Part shown: one piece after another, positions 1 to 10,740 of the stretch | Position numbering within the stretch: the stretch's first letter is position 1 | Layout: every line of letters starts with the position of its first letter | Origin: Agrostemma githago | Lineage: Eukaryota > Streptophyta > Magnoliopsida > Caryophyllales > Caryophyllaceae | NCBI GenBank assembly: GCA_958450325.1 | Contig: OY288250.1 | Location: 49,180,898 to 49,244,897, forward strand | DNA: 64,000 bases | Direction of reading: 5' to 3' | Made by a program: the position numbers and the translations under genes | Notes under the pieces: model-generated | The model's input: only the letters and a program-made list of their open reading frames with translations | Databases searched by the model: none | Told to the model about the DNA's origin: nothing

Positions 1-1
1 C

Positions 2-115
2 AATCGAGCCCGAGCTAGAGAGGTTCCTGTGGTGATTCGGGAACGCTCTCCTCCGCGTCGTCGCCAGTGGACGGCCAAGGAGGCCAACGACAAGGGGAAG
101 GGCAAGATGCCCTAA
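2..115 (+). CDS. C-terminal end of an antisense extra ORF of element A (partial)
   Basis: An open frame enters from the left edge and stops at TAA 113-115, giving 37 residues. They are rich in Arg, Lys and Pro, with an RERSPPRRRQW stretch and a KGKGKMP ending. The strand is opposite to element A's pol, and the stretch sits beyond the pol 3' end, where plant Tat elements are known to carry extra antisense ORFs. Element C shows the same arrangement with a recognisable PMD protein. The fragment is too short to assign a family, so calling it the antisense ORF is inference from position and from the AATAAA that follows at 250-255. Confidence 0.45.
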   Translation, partial: NRARAREVPVVIRERSPPRRRQWTAKEANDKGKGKMP

Positions 116-509
116 GTGCCGAGTCCTTTAGCTTTAATATTATTTAAGTATTATTTTTATTTTGTGTTGTGCTTTTTTGTACTTTTTTTTGAATTCCTGC
201 CCTTTTGTAATTTCCCGAGTCTATCGGGATTTTTGTTTTTTTTTTAATTAATAAAAGAAGTTTATTATTAAACCGCTCCTGTCTTTTCTCGATTGCATTG
301 GTTGTACCCTTTTGAGGGGTTGCCTACGTATCCGCGATTAGCAGAATCAAACCTAACGTAGTTCAGGCTTAGTAAATTTGCAATTTCGAATTACACCAAG
401 ACTATTGGTTCAAGATGTTTGCGACAGTAGAATAAGTAATTCTAGCTTATTGACTTGCTTTTTGAAAAGAATGATTTTTATAAAATTTGCTAATGACATT
501 GAGAAGAGG
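116..509. other. Intergenic 3' region of element A with facing poly(A) signals
   Basis: This is an AT-rich, T-rich stretch between the antisense ORF end (115) and the integrase stop (510). It carries AATAAA on the plus strand at 250-255 and on the minus strand at 261-266, only 5 bp apart, so two convergent transcription units appear to end here. The hairpin-like module at 321-364 lies between the integrase stop and these signals. No further coding sequence is seen. Confidence 0.6.
321..364 (-). other. Conserved GAACTACG...TACGTAGGCA module (element A copy)
   Basis: On the minus strand this reads GAACTACGTTAGG, TTTGATT, a short spacer, then GGATACGTAGGCAACC. CTACGT near the start and ACGTAG near the end are complementary, so an RNA hairpin with a loop of roughly 25 nt is possible. 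The same module occurs at 11285-11340 and 11405-11466 (element C) and 59415-59472 (element B), each time downstream of the coding region. Confidence 0.6.
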
Positions 510-1577
510 CTAAGGGTAGTAACGCTTCAGTTGGTCCAGGTTGGTTGGGTTGACAAATTCATTCCCGTCCAGGTCCGTCAGCATCACTGCTCCCCCTGAT
601 AGGACCTTCTTCACCAGATATGGACCAGCCCAATTGGGTTTGAATTTTCCCCTTGGGTCGACTGGTAGTAGAGCTCGAACTGACTTAAGGACTAGATCGC
701 TTTCCTTAATGTGCATGGGCCTTACCCTCTTGTTGAAGGCCCGTTGGATCCTCTTCTGGTAGATTTGGATATTATTGAGGGCACGAGATCGTCGTTCGTC
801 TAGTAGAACCAACGAGTCATATCGTGCTCGAACCCAGTCAGCTTCGGGTACTTGGCTTTCTAGCAAAATTCTGAGGGATGGTACCTCTAACTCAACTGGT
901 TGGACTGCCTCCATCCCGTAGGTTAGGTAATACGGCGTGGCCCCGATTGCGGTGCGAATTGACGTTCGGTATCCCCATAGGGCAAAAGGTATTTTGTCGG
1001 GCCAGTCCCGATAATTATCAGCCATCTTTTTGAGTATGGTGACAATTGTTTTATTGGCCGCCTCTACTGCTCCATTAGTTTGGGGGCGGTAAGGCGAGGA
1101 AGTATGCCTTTGGATTTTATATTTGGTCAGCAGGGCCGCATTCTCGGCTTGAAAATGAGTCCCGTGATCACTGATAAATTCATAAGGAATCCCGTACCGG
1201 CATATTATTTTGTTCTGGATAAACTTGGCGACATGCTTAGCATTGAGAATGCGATATGATTCAGCTTCGACCCATTTGGTGAAATAGTCGATGGCTACCA
1301 AAATAAAGCAATGCCCACCGGTACCAGAGGGATTTATTTTCCCGATTATGTCGATACCCCATGTTGAGAATGGCCAGGGTGACGTCATGATATACAGCAG
1401 TGACGACGGCATATGTTGCACATTGCCAAAAAAAATTTGACAGTTATGATAATGTTTGACATACAACCGGCAGTCGGCTTCCATGGTATTCCAGTAATAA
1501 CCGAGCCTCATGATTTTCCGGACCAGCATGTGGGCATTCATATGTGGGCCGTTTTCACCATCATGTACTTCGGCCAT
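510..1577 (-). pseudogene. Element A integrase
   Basis: 355 codons of Ty3/gypsy integrase, which inserts the element's cDNA into the genome. The N-terminal zinc-binding region is partly present (His in VHDGENGPH, then Cys...Cys in CRLYVKHYHNC). The catalytic core shows the first Asp in GIDIIG (about residue 75), the second in ISDHGTHF (about 136) and the Glu in NGAVEAANK (about 172). The C-terminal part ends with GPYLVKKVLSGGAV and the LKRYYP typical of plant Tat integrases. The N-terminal Met is only the first Met after the break: the zinc-binding domain begins upstream in another frame because of the 13-bp tandem duplication at 1643-1668. The domain call is firm; the copy cannot express a full polyprotein. 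Confidence 0.9.
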
Positions 1578-1599
1578 GACCTTTTCAGCCTTATGCTTG

Positions 1600-2001
1600 T
1601 CAACACAAAGGAGAAGAGCCCCCTGTGCCGTCTTTTTGTATAGCTGACCGTCGTCGCTGACCGTCGTCGGTACGGATGAACTGGGTGGCTAGCCTTCGTA
1701 AGGCTTTCTTGGCTCGACCTTCCGTCCCGGGAGGATATTCTCCGTTTGTCAGGTACGTTAACACAGCCTGATACCATGGTTCGGGATCAGTTATCTTAAT
1801 GTCTTCGATGTCGTGGATGTACGCCGACTCGGAGCGTCTTTCAATGCAAATCGGCATACTGGTCACGTGGTCGGGAATGTTCAGCAAAGATGCCAATTTT
1901 GAGAGTGCATCTGCAAACTGATTCTCTTCCCGGGGTAGGTATATGTACTCTACCTTTTGGAATTGTTTCTCGAGATCCCTTACTCGCGCCTGGTAGGCCA
2001 C
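1600..2001 (-). pseudogene. Element A RNase H C-terminal part and linker to integrase
   Basis: This segment continues the pol reading after the TAA at 2029-2031. It contains the end of the second RNase H domain (VEYIYLPREENQFADALSKLA, with the Asp typical of this fold) and the linker toward the integrase zinc domain. The frame is lost at a perfect 13-bp tandem repeat, GCTGACCGTCGTC at 1643-1655 and again at 1656-1668, after which the last residues are out of frame. The duplication adds one base modulo three and explains the break. It is part of one polyprotein with its neighbours and not an independent gene. Confidence 0.85.
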
Positions 2002-2028
2002 GAGATTAGCATTTCGAGTCTTCCATTT

Positions 2029-3501
2029 TTAGAGTGCTTGGTTAATGACCAAGGATGAGTCACCATGTACCCGGAGATTTGTGATCCCTAGATTGGCGGC
2101 GGCTTGTAGCCCGTAAATGCATGCTTCGTATTCAGCTGCATTGTTGGTAACATCAAAGTCCAGCTTGATGGAGATGGGAGTGTGCTCCCCTTTTGGTGAA
2201 ATTAGGAGGATCCCGACTCCGAACCCTCGAAAATTGGATGCTCCATCGAAGTATAAATCCCAAGTATCAGTATCAGTATGGAAAATATCTTCGTCTGGGA
2301 AGGACCAGGTGTCGGTGTGTCCTTCTTCGGTTATCGGGCTGTCGGCGAGAAATTCAGCTACTACTCGACCTTTAATAGCCTTTAACGGTACAAACTTCAA
2401 GTCGAACTCTGCCAGCATTAGAGTCCATCTAGAGATTCGACCATTGAGAACGGGCTTTTCGAAGATGTATTTGATCGGGTCCATTTTGGATAGCACATGG
2501 ACCTCGTAACTGAGCATATAGTGCCGGAGTTTCTTAGTGGCCCAGACTAGAGCCAAGCACGTCTTTTCGAGCATGGTATACTTGCATTCATACTCTAAAA
2601 ACTTCTTGCTGATGTAGTAAATGGCTCTTTCTTCGGAGTCAACCGTCTGAGCCAGCATAGCCCCCATGGCTGTCTCGGTCGTCGTTAGGTATAACGACAG
2701 AGGCAAACCGGGTTGAGGTGGCATGAAGACTGGCGGAGCAGACAATATTTCCTTGATCCTGTCGAAAGCAGCTTGGCACTTGTCGTCCCATAGTACCCGT
2801 TCCCCTACTTTCAGTTTCTTGAAGATTGGTTCACACACCATGGTTAACTTGGAAATGAACCGACTAATATACTGGACTTTCCCGAGAAATCCCCTTATTT
2901 CTTTTTCAGTTTTAGGGGGTTGCATCTCGGTAATGGCTTTGATTTTAGCTGGGTCGACTTCGATACCTCGTTGGCTAACGATATGACCCAGTAATTTGCC
3001 TGATGTTACCCCGAAACTGCATTTTTGAGGGTTTAGCCTCATGTTGTACTTGCGCAGTCGGGTGAAAAATTTTCTTAGGGCGGTGATGTGACTGTCCCGT
3101 TCTTTAGATTTGACGATCATGTCGTCTACATAAACCACTTCTACCTCTTTATGCATCATGTCGTGTAATAAAGTGGTAGCGGTCCTCTGATATGTGGCTC
3201 CGGCATTAATGAGACTGAATGGCATGACGGTATAGCAGTAAGTACCCCAAGGTGTTGTGAAGGTAGTCTTACTCATGTCTTCTTCCGCCATCTTGATTTG
3301 ATTATACCCGGCATACCCGTCCATGAATGATAGAAGGGCATGATCGGCCGTGTTATTCACCAGTATGTCGATGTGTGGTAATGGAAAATCATCTTTCGGG
3401 CTCGCCTTGTTAAGATCCCGAAAATCTACACATACCCGCACCTTACCGTCCTTTTTAGGAACTGGCACGATGTTTGCAACCCAGTCCGGATATTCAGACA
3501 C
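2029..3501 (-). pseudogene. Element A reverse transcriptase and RNase H
   Basis: 490 codons. Reverse transcriptase comes first: VPKKDGKVRVCVDFRDLN near the start, then the active-site YVDDMIVKS at about residue 123 and the LGHIVSQRGIEVDPAKI block. The gypsy-type RNase H follows (LSLYLTTTETAMGAMLAQ, then KYTMLEKTCLALVWATKKL). After FLADSP a second RNase H-like domain begins (LYFDGASNFRGFGVGILL, then NNAAEYEACIYGL and HGDSSLV), with Asp, Glu and Asp in the expected places. This dual RNase H arrangement is a Tat-lineage hallmark. The ORF ends at a TAA (2029-2031) inside that domain, with homology continuing beyond it, so the stop is a nonsense mutation. Confidence 0.92.
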
Positions 3502-3555
3502 TTGTATGAAGCCGGACTTGAACTGTTTATTGACTTCTTCTTTTACCTTGAGAGA

Positions 3556-5364
3556 CTATTCGGGCCTCATTCGGCGAAGTTTCTGTTTGACCGGCTTGCA
3601 CCCGTCTTTGATTGGTATGTGGTGCTCGGCTATTTCCCGGTCTATCCCCGGCATGTCCTTGTAGGACCACGCGAAGACATCCTTGAACTCTTGGAGGAGG
3701 CTTAGGAACTGTTGTTTCTCCTCGGGATCTAAGAATAACCCTATCTTAAGTATCTGAGGCTCTAAGGTTGTACCCACATTTATGGACTCGGTTTCTTCGA
3801 TCACCGGGTTTCGGGACTCCCTTTGCTCTAGTTTCTCGATCAGATGTGGAGGTAAGGGTACCTGTTCGTCTGGTTTCTCAATGTCATAGCATAAATCATT
3901 TTTGAAAGCAGAATTTAAAAGAGACAAGTCGTAAGCAGAACGGTTGTTATTATTGATTGAAAATTTGGAGAACAGCTCAAAGAGAGAAGCCATCTGATCA
4001 TTGGTCAGTGGCGGAATTGGTAAGGCCTTCGGGACAGACCCCGAAGTGCCAGCAGCAGGAATGATAAAGGGGAGAGGGGTTACAGGAGTGACTCTAGCAC
4101 CGACTTCCCTAGACTCGACCTCAGACTCAGACTCAGACTCCGACTCAGACTCGGACTCAGACTCAGACTCAGGCATGTCTCCCTCTCCGGTGACTAGCTT
4201 GTAGATTTTTCCCTGACTGTCAGTCCACTTGACAGTCTTCCTCCAGGCCCTGTTTCCCGTCTCGGAACCAACATCCGAGATTAGCTTGGTCGGGTCAAAC
4301 CTGTTGCTGCGGAGTATCAGGTTGACCAGGTCTTCCTTTGGAGTTGGGGCTATGGTGTCTTCCCCAAATAGTAGCCCTAGCGTGGGCTCAGCATCTTCAG
4401 CTCCGTTGGATTGGATGAGGGCGAACACATCCTCTGGGATATAGTTGTAGTCCCGGGCCAAGTGGGTCCCGAGCTGCACAGCATTGGGTTGGTATAGACC
4501 AACCTGAATAGCCCCAAATACCGGTGTGACAAAGTAGTCAGCCAACCGTGGGCTGTAAGGGCTCAAATGGATACCCTTAATAATGTTGCAGGCCTTCTCA
4601 ATTCCTGCTCGGACAACATTGTCGGGAGTTATGGCATACCCGAGACCAAAGTGAGACTCTTCATCTTTGAGGACCTCGATGAACTTCCCAGCTGGAAGAT
4701 CGGGTCTAGAGGTAGCCCCCGGAAAATACCCTAGGTTTTGGAGCATCATGTTGATGCTCGTAGTGAAGTAAGGCCTAAAGAGGTACTCTTCCTCGATCAT
4801 CCCCACAAAATCGAACACCCAGAGGTCCGTGCGTCCCGTGGCGTTACAGCTAGCCACGGTCATTGGTGTTGCCTCTAAAGTGATGACATCGTTAAGCAGA
4901 GGCATCTTGATCTTTCGGTGGAGGGTGGAGGACACCGCCTTGACCGCGTGGATCCAAGGCCTACCTAGGAGCAAGTTGAATGACGAGGTGACGTCGATTA
5001 CATGGAATTCGAGCTCCTTTTCTATCGGGCCGGTTATGATGGTCAGTTTCACGGCCCCAGCTACCGACTTTGGGCTCCCATCAAAGGCTTGGATGGTCAG
5101 AGCAGTCGGGATGTAATCGGCCTCGGTAATGCCGAGGGCTTTGGCGGTCCTTAGTGGAAGGACATTCACAGCGGACCCGTCATCAACTAGGGTCATAGGG
5201 AGGTATTTCCCTCGGCAAACCACTGTAATATAGAGGGCCAAATTATGGGAGGCCCCAAATGGTGGTAGGTCAGCTTCAGAGAAAGTGATCATCGGGCCTC
5301 CTTCCTTAGCTTTGCCCTTTAGGTGGGGCAGGACCGTGGCTACCATTTCAGCAGGGGTAACCAA
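3556..5364 (-). pseudogene. Element A protease and N-terminal part of RT
   Basis: 602 codons. The aspartic protease is seen in YLPMTLVDDGSAVNVLP (about residues 53-69), where DDGS stands in place of the common DTG or DSG, followed by LLLGRPWIH. A linker follows that carries a Ser-Glu dipeptide run encoded by repeated GACTCA/GAGTCT units (about 4116-4175), then the start of RT (FAWSYKDMPGIDREIAEHHIPI). The frame is open upstream of the first Met to about 5560, so the listed start is arbitrary. TAG at 3556-3558 interrupts the RT domain, which resumes in the same frame. This is one polyprotein segment. Confidence 0.88.
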
Positions 5365-5474
5365 AGAGTCAACCTTAATTTGATCGAGAGCCTTTGTAAG
5401 TGCTTCTCGATGCTCTTGTGAGCTAACCAGGAGTTGCCATATTGTGAGGTCAACTCGGGTCTTCTTCAGCTGCT

Positions 5475-6953
5475 TTACGAGGGCCGTTTCAGCAGTTGGC
5501 TCCTCGGGGGCGACTTCCGTCCTGAATGGCTCAGTGACGGTTGTCGGGATAGGGGTGTCCCTAGAGCTAGTGGCTTGATAGGACGACCAAGGTGGTTACT
5601 GGTTAGGACTCGGGATTTAGTCCTTCGAATCTCCTCGGAGGTGATGGGGACAGCTTCCCCTTTGGCGAGGTAGACGTCATCCTCGTCGTCGAACCAGATC
5701 CCGTTTACTTGCGGGACAAATGGGGAGATAAGGTGGGAGCAATCAATCACCTCCCCGGTAAAGATGGCGTGGGAGCTGAAAGGGTTCTCCTTGTTGCTGG
5801 GCTTATCTCTGGGTAGCGGGATTTTACCGCTTTCGATCAGGTCCTGAATCAAGTGCTTCAGCTTCCAGCACTTCTCGGTATCATGCCCATTGCCTCGGTG
5901 GTACTGGCAATAGGCTTGGGCATTGTAGTTCTTGGAGCGTCGCTCGACCGGAACTTCAGGAGTTGGGCCTATCGGTTGGATTAGGCCTTTAGAGGATAGC
6001 CTTTGTAAGGCATAAGTATAGGTAGTACCTATATCAGTAAAAACCCGGGGTGGGGTGTTCTTCTTGGACGGGGCATCTAGTAGATTAACCGCGTCAAAAA
6101 TGTTGCGGGTTGCTGCTTGGGGCTTGGTAGTGGAGGAAGAAGCCCCTTGGTAACCCTTGGCAGCGGCCTTAGTGTGGCCTTCCAGTCTTAAGTCATATTC
6201 GATCCTCATACCCATTTCAGTAAGGGTGGTGAAATTGGGTATGACAGCATATCGGAGGTGAACCCGGTAGGAGGGGAGGAGGTTCTTGACAAAAGCCTCC
6301 ACCAAAGTCTTCTCACTGGGCTTATCGACCAGTTTCACGCACTCGGCCCTCCAGCGTTGAACGTATTTGGTAAAACCTTCTTTCGGCTCTTGGGCCATGA
6401 CCTCCAGAGATCGCATTGTGGTTTGGATCTCGGTGTTGTCAGCATAGTTCCGAGCAAACTCGGTGGCCACATCATCCCAAGTAGGGTATTTCTTCGGGTC
6501 TAGCCTGTAGTACCAGGCCCGAGGGTGCTTTTCAAGAGACGCAGCAAAAAGGTTCTTGAACATGGAGGAATCCACTCTCTTGATGGCCATAAACTCCTTG
6601 AAGGCCCGTACATGTAGTAACGGGTCTTCGGTTCCCTCGAACATAGGCAAACCCGTGAGATTCAGGTTTGCAGGCAGCTTGTCACTCACCGGGGAGTATT
6701 CTCGACTATTCTCCCTATGGATATTGTTACTCCAAGTCAAGTGAACCTGTTCTTCCAATCGGCGAACCGAGTTAACCAGTTCAGCTAGAGGTTCCGTAAC
6801 CCCAGTATTTGGAGTCCTGTGCTCCATTGCAGCCAAACGAGTGACGATAGCAACTTGACCAGCCCTCATTTCATTCAGTTGGGCTTCGATGTCGGCCTGT
6901 TTGTCGATCATGGCGTCTACAGAGGTTTTCAGACTACTTAAAGTAGCTTCCAT
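5475..6953 (-). CDS. Element A gag (capsid and nucleocapsid)
   Basis: 492 codons starting at the first ATG after the leader. A coiled-coil-like N-terminus (residues ~1-75) is followed by a retrotransposon gag capsid domain (LPMFEGTEDPLLHVRAF, then WYYRLDPKKYPTWDDVATEF and FTKYVQRWRAE, about 105-215). A zinc-knuckle variant, CQYHRGNGHDTEKC, lies near residue 350 with spacing CX2HX4HX4C, i.e. His replaces the second Cys of the usual CCHC. Element B keeps the same variant. The frame differs from the downstream protease frame; the switch lies near 5560, after which this ORF runs out of frame to its stop. The gag itself looks uninterrupted up to there. Confidence 0.88.
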   Translation of the reverse strand: MEATLSSLKTSVDAMIDKQADIEAQLNEMRAGQVAIVTRLAAMEHRTPNTGVTEPLAELVNSVRRLEEQVHLTWSNNIHRENSREYSPVSDKLPANLNLTGLPMFEGTEDPLLHVRAFKEFMAIKRVDSSMFKNLFAASLEKHPRAWYYRLDPKKYPTWDDVATEFARNYADNTEIQTTMRSLEVMAQEPKEGFTKYVQRWRAECVKLVDKPSEKTLVEAFVKNLLPSYRVHLRYAVIPNFTTLTEMGMRIEYDLRLEGHTKAAAKGYQGASSSTTKPQAATRNIFDAVNLLDAPSKKNTPPRVFTDIGTTYTYALQRLSSKGLIQPIGPTPEVPVERRSKNYNAQAYCQYHRGNGHDTEKCWKLKHLIQDLIESGKIPLPRDKPSNKENPFSSHAIFTGEVIDCSHLISPFVPQVNGIWFDDEDDVYLAKGEAVPITSEEIRRTKSRVLTSNHLGRPIKPLALGTPLSRQPSLSHSGRKSPPRSQLLKRPS

Positions 6954-8185
6954 CCTGCGAGTGTGTCTGGTTGCCGGTGGCCTGTCTGTAAGAACACCGC
7001 GTAATCAGAAACCGAACCCAGATCTTGGAACCATAGAAAAAAGTACATCCCGAGCGACCCAAAAGAAAAGGACTGAGTGGAAAAGACTCGAGAAAGACAC
7101 CTAGACGGATGACTCGTAAGTGGTATGACTTCCTTAGGATTTTGGCCTAGTGGGCCTAGTCCCGTTCGAAGGAAGGTCCATGTGAGATTATTCCCTAGAC
7201 TTTTGACTCGAGTGTATGGACGGACTTTCCTTTGTAGGGGTATGCCCCACGCGGGTTGGTCGTGCCTTGACAAATAAGGCGGACTCGGGAAAGGGGGGAA
7301 ACTCGTGATATAAGATCGACGGAGTTTCGACGCTATAAACCCTCTACGTACTATGCAAAGACCTGACACACGGATAGACGGTAAGTCCTATAATAGGGAA
7401 GGTCTATTTTAGGAAAGTTGGAGGTTTGAAGTTGGAATATGTAAAGGATGAATTTCAGATAGTTCGAAAATGAAAAGCGGAATTTCAAAAACCAAGATTA
7501 GAATTTTGAAGAAAATTCAGAAAATCAAAACGGTGTTGGAAATTCGAGAGTTAAAACGGACAACATGCCGACTAAAGAAAAGGATATTTTGAGTCCAATC
7601 GTTGATCCTAAATTTTGGCGGCATTCCGAGTTTTGAAAATTGGATATTTTGAAAAAGGTGAGCCCCGAAATGGGCAGCATTTCGGGTTTTTCAAATTTGG
7701 GTGTTTTGAAGAGTCGGGTCCCGAAATGGACAGTATTTCGGGTTTTTCGAAAGGTGGGTATTTTTGGAAAGATGCAATTTTGAAATGACGGTTTTTTTTT
7801 TTTGAAAAAAAATGACACGGAAACCAAGTAGCACGTAGTCAAACAAGCATTATAACGACGCTTATGTATGCATTACGCTAAGTCTCGGTCGGTCAAAATA
7901 GGGTCTATACCAACAACGATGGCTTTCTCGTGTTTAGGACGGACTCCCTAAGCCGAGTTGGTCTTAGGACATGCCGCAAAACCCAGACGAGTTCCACCAT
8001 CGATGTCTTTAGCGCACCCATGTAGGAATGCACCGTGGTATAGTGGGACGTCGGTCACAAGTAACCGGCCCGGGCAAATTTGGGTTATGCATGAATCATT
8101 AAACTAATGCGCGCACACTAATCTAGGAACGATTTCTCTTCGAGTCTCACCCTAGGAACCCCGATGACATGTGGTACATCAGGTA
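6954..8185 (-). other. Element A 5' leader (untranslated)
   Basis: About 1.2 kb between primer site and gag start. It contains degenerate repeats of TTTCAAAAYCCGRRA type around 7600-7800, which also occur in the leader of element B near 56010-56220. Short ORFs here on both strands show no family features. A long leader is usual for Tat/Ogre-like elements. Confidence 0.6.
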
Positions 8186-8203
8186 TCCCCAACGGAGTCG
8201 CCA
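8186..8203 (-). other. Primer binding site of element A
   Basis: The minus strand reads TGGCGACTCCGTTGGGGA, starting 3 bases after the LTR end. The TGGCGACTCC start matches the 3' end of a plant tRNA-Arg type acceptor as I recall it for Ogre/Tat elements. Element B carries the same site with one base different. Confidence 0.75.
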
Positions 8204-9215
8204 AATTTTGGACATGACGTAGGTCCACCCCGACGCGGCCACGCGCGGGTTTGGGTAGGCGAATGAATCTCGTGGTAAGATTGTTCTCGGGTTCGAAATT
8301 TAAGTCAAAATGGAGTCGCCACCGAATTTTGTGGTTATTCGGAACCATTCGAACCCACTCTATGTCGTCATGGGCTATTCACAAAGTAAGCCCACTTCGA
8401 TTTCAGAGTTTATGGGGCTCGTCCCTTTGCATTGTTATATCAATACCGTTTACACCGGCTTTCGTATATAAAATGACTCTCGTGCACCAAGGGTGTCGGA
8501 CATTCGGAAACCAAAGGTTCTGAGTAAAGGGTGAGGGTACGTGTTGGGAAGCCCACTAAGGACACCCAACCCCGCCCGCACATGGCGGCCTCTACTAAGA
8601 CATCGTTCGTGTTCGTGTACGCACGCTAGTAAAATAATTAAATGATATGCAAACAGCGTTTTCGGGCTAAGCATGTGAGTTATTGGTTAACTACGTCATT
8701 TAATGCATCTTGATTCACGTCAAAGTGATTTAGCATGCGAAGTTCATTTATAAAACGTTAAGCAAGTAAATAAATAAAGCTCGAAAGGAAATAAATAACG
8801 TACAAGTTACACGGGCGGAAATACAACCCGGAATTCACAATACAACGATACGTAAAAATAATAAACGAAATAATAAAAGGTAATAAAATGATAGAAACGG
8901 ACCCGTATGTAAACTACACCGCGAAAATATGTAGATGGACTAACCCCGATTAAATACACATTATGTTGTATATTAAACGGAGGACGGAAACGTGGGATTG
9001 TGGCGTATTGCTAGCCCGATCCCGCGTCCCTTAGTCTTGTCCCGACTAATCTCTTCGAAGAAGATCGGTCAAAGTCGTTCTACGCGTCGTGGTATGTGTG
9101 GTTTTGAAAATAGGAAGATCACGTGATAGTATTTACACGTGATGGCTTAAAGCCGTAAAAAGGACGGGGCTTGAAGTGTGTGTCAAAGCCCTCGGTTTTA
9201 TGGGTTACGGGACCC

Positions 9216-9321
9216 ACTCGACCGAGTCGTGACCTGACTCGGTCGAGTGCGTCCTTAGACGCAGCTACTGCCCATTTTTTTGGGTGCTACTCGATCGAGT
9301 AGCATATGTACTCGGTCGAGT
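9216..9321 (-). promoter_or_regulatory. Second palindrome cluster in LTR A (4 copies)
   Basis: Four copies of ACTCGAYCGAGT or its complement-type variant (9216-9227, 9237-9248, 9289-9300, 9310-9321) lie downstream of the TATA box in transcription order, in the presumed R/U5 part. Element B has an equivalent cluster at 54540-54757 and 62107-62310. Function unknown. Confidence 0.55.
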
Positions 9322-10202
9322 AGACCCTGTACGAGTGATAACTCGTTTTGTTTTATGACTTAAAATTGATGGTCGGCCAAACCAAACACGAATATCACAC
9401 GATTCGTATTTAACTTGGCCTCCGGTACTACTATCGTGTATGAACGATTATAATACCGTTATCGGAGTTTTTATGAAAACATTTTCGTTAGATTAGAAAA
9501 TTTGAATTAATGACGAAATGCATCCCTTTACGTCACGACATCGGAACTAACCCTTTCGGATCACGTGATGTCGGTTTTCGTGTCAACGGGTTCCTCACTA
9601 ATTATAGAAATGAAATTGAATACGTTCAACTATGACCGATTGCGATCGCGTCACGCCTTTGAGTACGTTGGGGCGGGGCTCCTCGAAAGGGCTCCACCTC
9701 CGTCGTTGCTCGTAAAGGGATTAGACGGACTTTAGGCAAACGGATTTAAAACTGAGATTTGATATTAATATATATACGCGGTATGATGACGATATTAGTA
9801 ATAAAAGATGATACAAAAATGAAAAAGCAAAAAGTATAATAACGTTAGTGTTAGTGTTAGTGTTACTACTACAATTATGATTACAATACAAAATATGACA
9901 AAGTAAACAGAGATGAGACGAGATAGTAGAGATCAAGATGGGGTTTAGGACACCCTCAACATACATGCTACGTATAGGCCTCGGAAATGGACTCGTAAAT
10001 AGCGACGGGACGCCGAAGTATCGAGGATGTATGCGAGTTATGGTGTGTGTGTGTGTGTGTTACGTCGGTTTTTCGAGGGACGAAGGCTCTATTTTTGGTG
10101 TAGTATTGCTAGGGACGTAGTATGGAGGATGTAGATGAATTAGGGTTGAAATGTAGGTAAAATGCCTTAGGAAAAGCCTTCTCAAATGAGAGGGAGTCGT
10201 GG

Positions 10203-10344
10203 GGTATTTATAGGCGTTACCCCACGACATATGGGCACTCGATCGAGTGGCCCTAGTGCACTCAATCGAGTGCCCTTGCAAATGGGTCAAACCGGGTTCA
10301 AGACGCTCCACTCGACCGAGAGGGGTCAATCCACTCGATCGAGT
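10203..10344 (-). promoter_or_regulatory. LTR A core promoter: TATA box with four upstream 12-bp palindromes
   Basis: The TATA-like CTATAAATA is on the minus strand at 10203-10213. Just upstream in transcription order are palindromes at 10237-10248, 10260-10271 (one mismatch), 10310-10321 (one mismatch) and 10333-10344, all of the form ACTCGAYCGAGT. The same layout is seen in elements B, D and E, which supports a promoter role by position; binding factors are unknown. Confidence 0.65.
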
Positions 10345-10740
10345 GGATCAATTGGGCGAGACAAATAAGGAAAGATTATCCTTGATTGATTTGATTGGTT
10401 TTTTTTAATTCTGATTTTTTGCGCCAGCTTTCGAGAACGAATGTGGCTGATTTGTGAGACGGTTTCATCATTGACCGGATTTTGACCCGGTCGCTAAAAG
10501 ACGGATTTATCTTTGGTGTCGGTTTTGGCCCAAATTAGTCTCGTTTTGCTCGGAACGTCCCACTGGGCCTGAATTTGAGGTCTGTTTTGTGAGATTTTTA
10601 CTCCGCTAAAAGTCCATGTTGCATATTATTGATTCGGAGCCCAAGTCCGAGTATACCAAGTCACGTTTGCGTCCGATCATCATCGGGTGTTTTTCGGAGA
10701 CTACCATAGACACGTGGCAGTCAAAATGCGGGTGTCTACA

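Larger units (their letters stand above)
1..10740 (-). mobile_element. Element A: Tat-lineage Ty3/gypsy retrotransposon, left end off window
   Basis: The order along the minus strand is 5' LTR (10740 to 8207), primer site, leader, gag, protease, RT, RNase H, a second RNase H, integrase, 3' untranslated region, then the end of an ORF in the opposite direction. The 3' LTR would lie left of base 1. Two RNase H-like segments before the integrase, a primer site of TGGCGACTCC type and an antisense ORF after pol are Tat/Ogre/Retand features by family knowledge. Coding is broken by at least a TAG at 3556-3558, a TAA at 2029-2031, a 13-bp duplication at 1643-1668 and a frame change near 5560, so this copy is defective. 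It is inserted in the integrase region of element C; its target-site duplication should be GTACT (10741-10745), but the partner copy is outside the window. Confidence 0.9.
8207..10740 (-). repeat. 5' LTR of element A (2534 bp)
   Basis: On the minus strand the LTR starts TGTAGACACCCGCATTTTGA at 10740 and ends TGTCCAAA at 8207; the homologous LTRs of element B end TGTCCACA. Its internal sequence is clearly related to the element B LTRs (same opening, palindromes, ACACCCGATGATGATCGGAC block). It contains a TATA box near 10203-10213 and two palindrome clusters. A GT microsatellite lies at about 10043-10061. No gene is seen inside. Confidence 0.9.

Noticed and set aside
4001..4204. Ser-Asp repeat ORF on the plus strand
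   Set aside because: Antisense reading of the (SE)n-coding repeat in element A pol.
8118..8674. ORFs on both strands in LTR A and matching ORFs in LTR B (55188-55587, 62743-63184)
   Set aside because: They recur only because the LTRs are homologous; the readings do not resemble any family and carry different lengths and stops in each copy.
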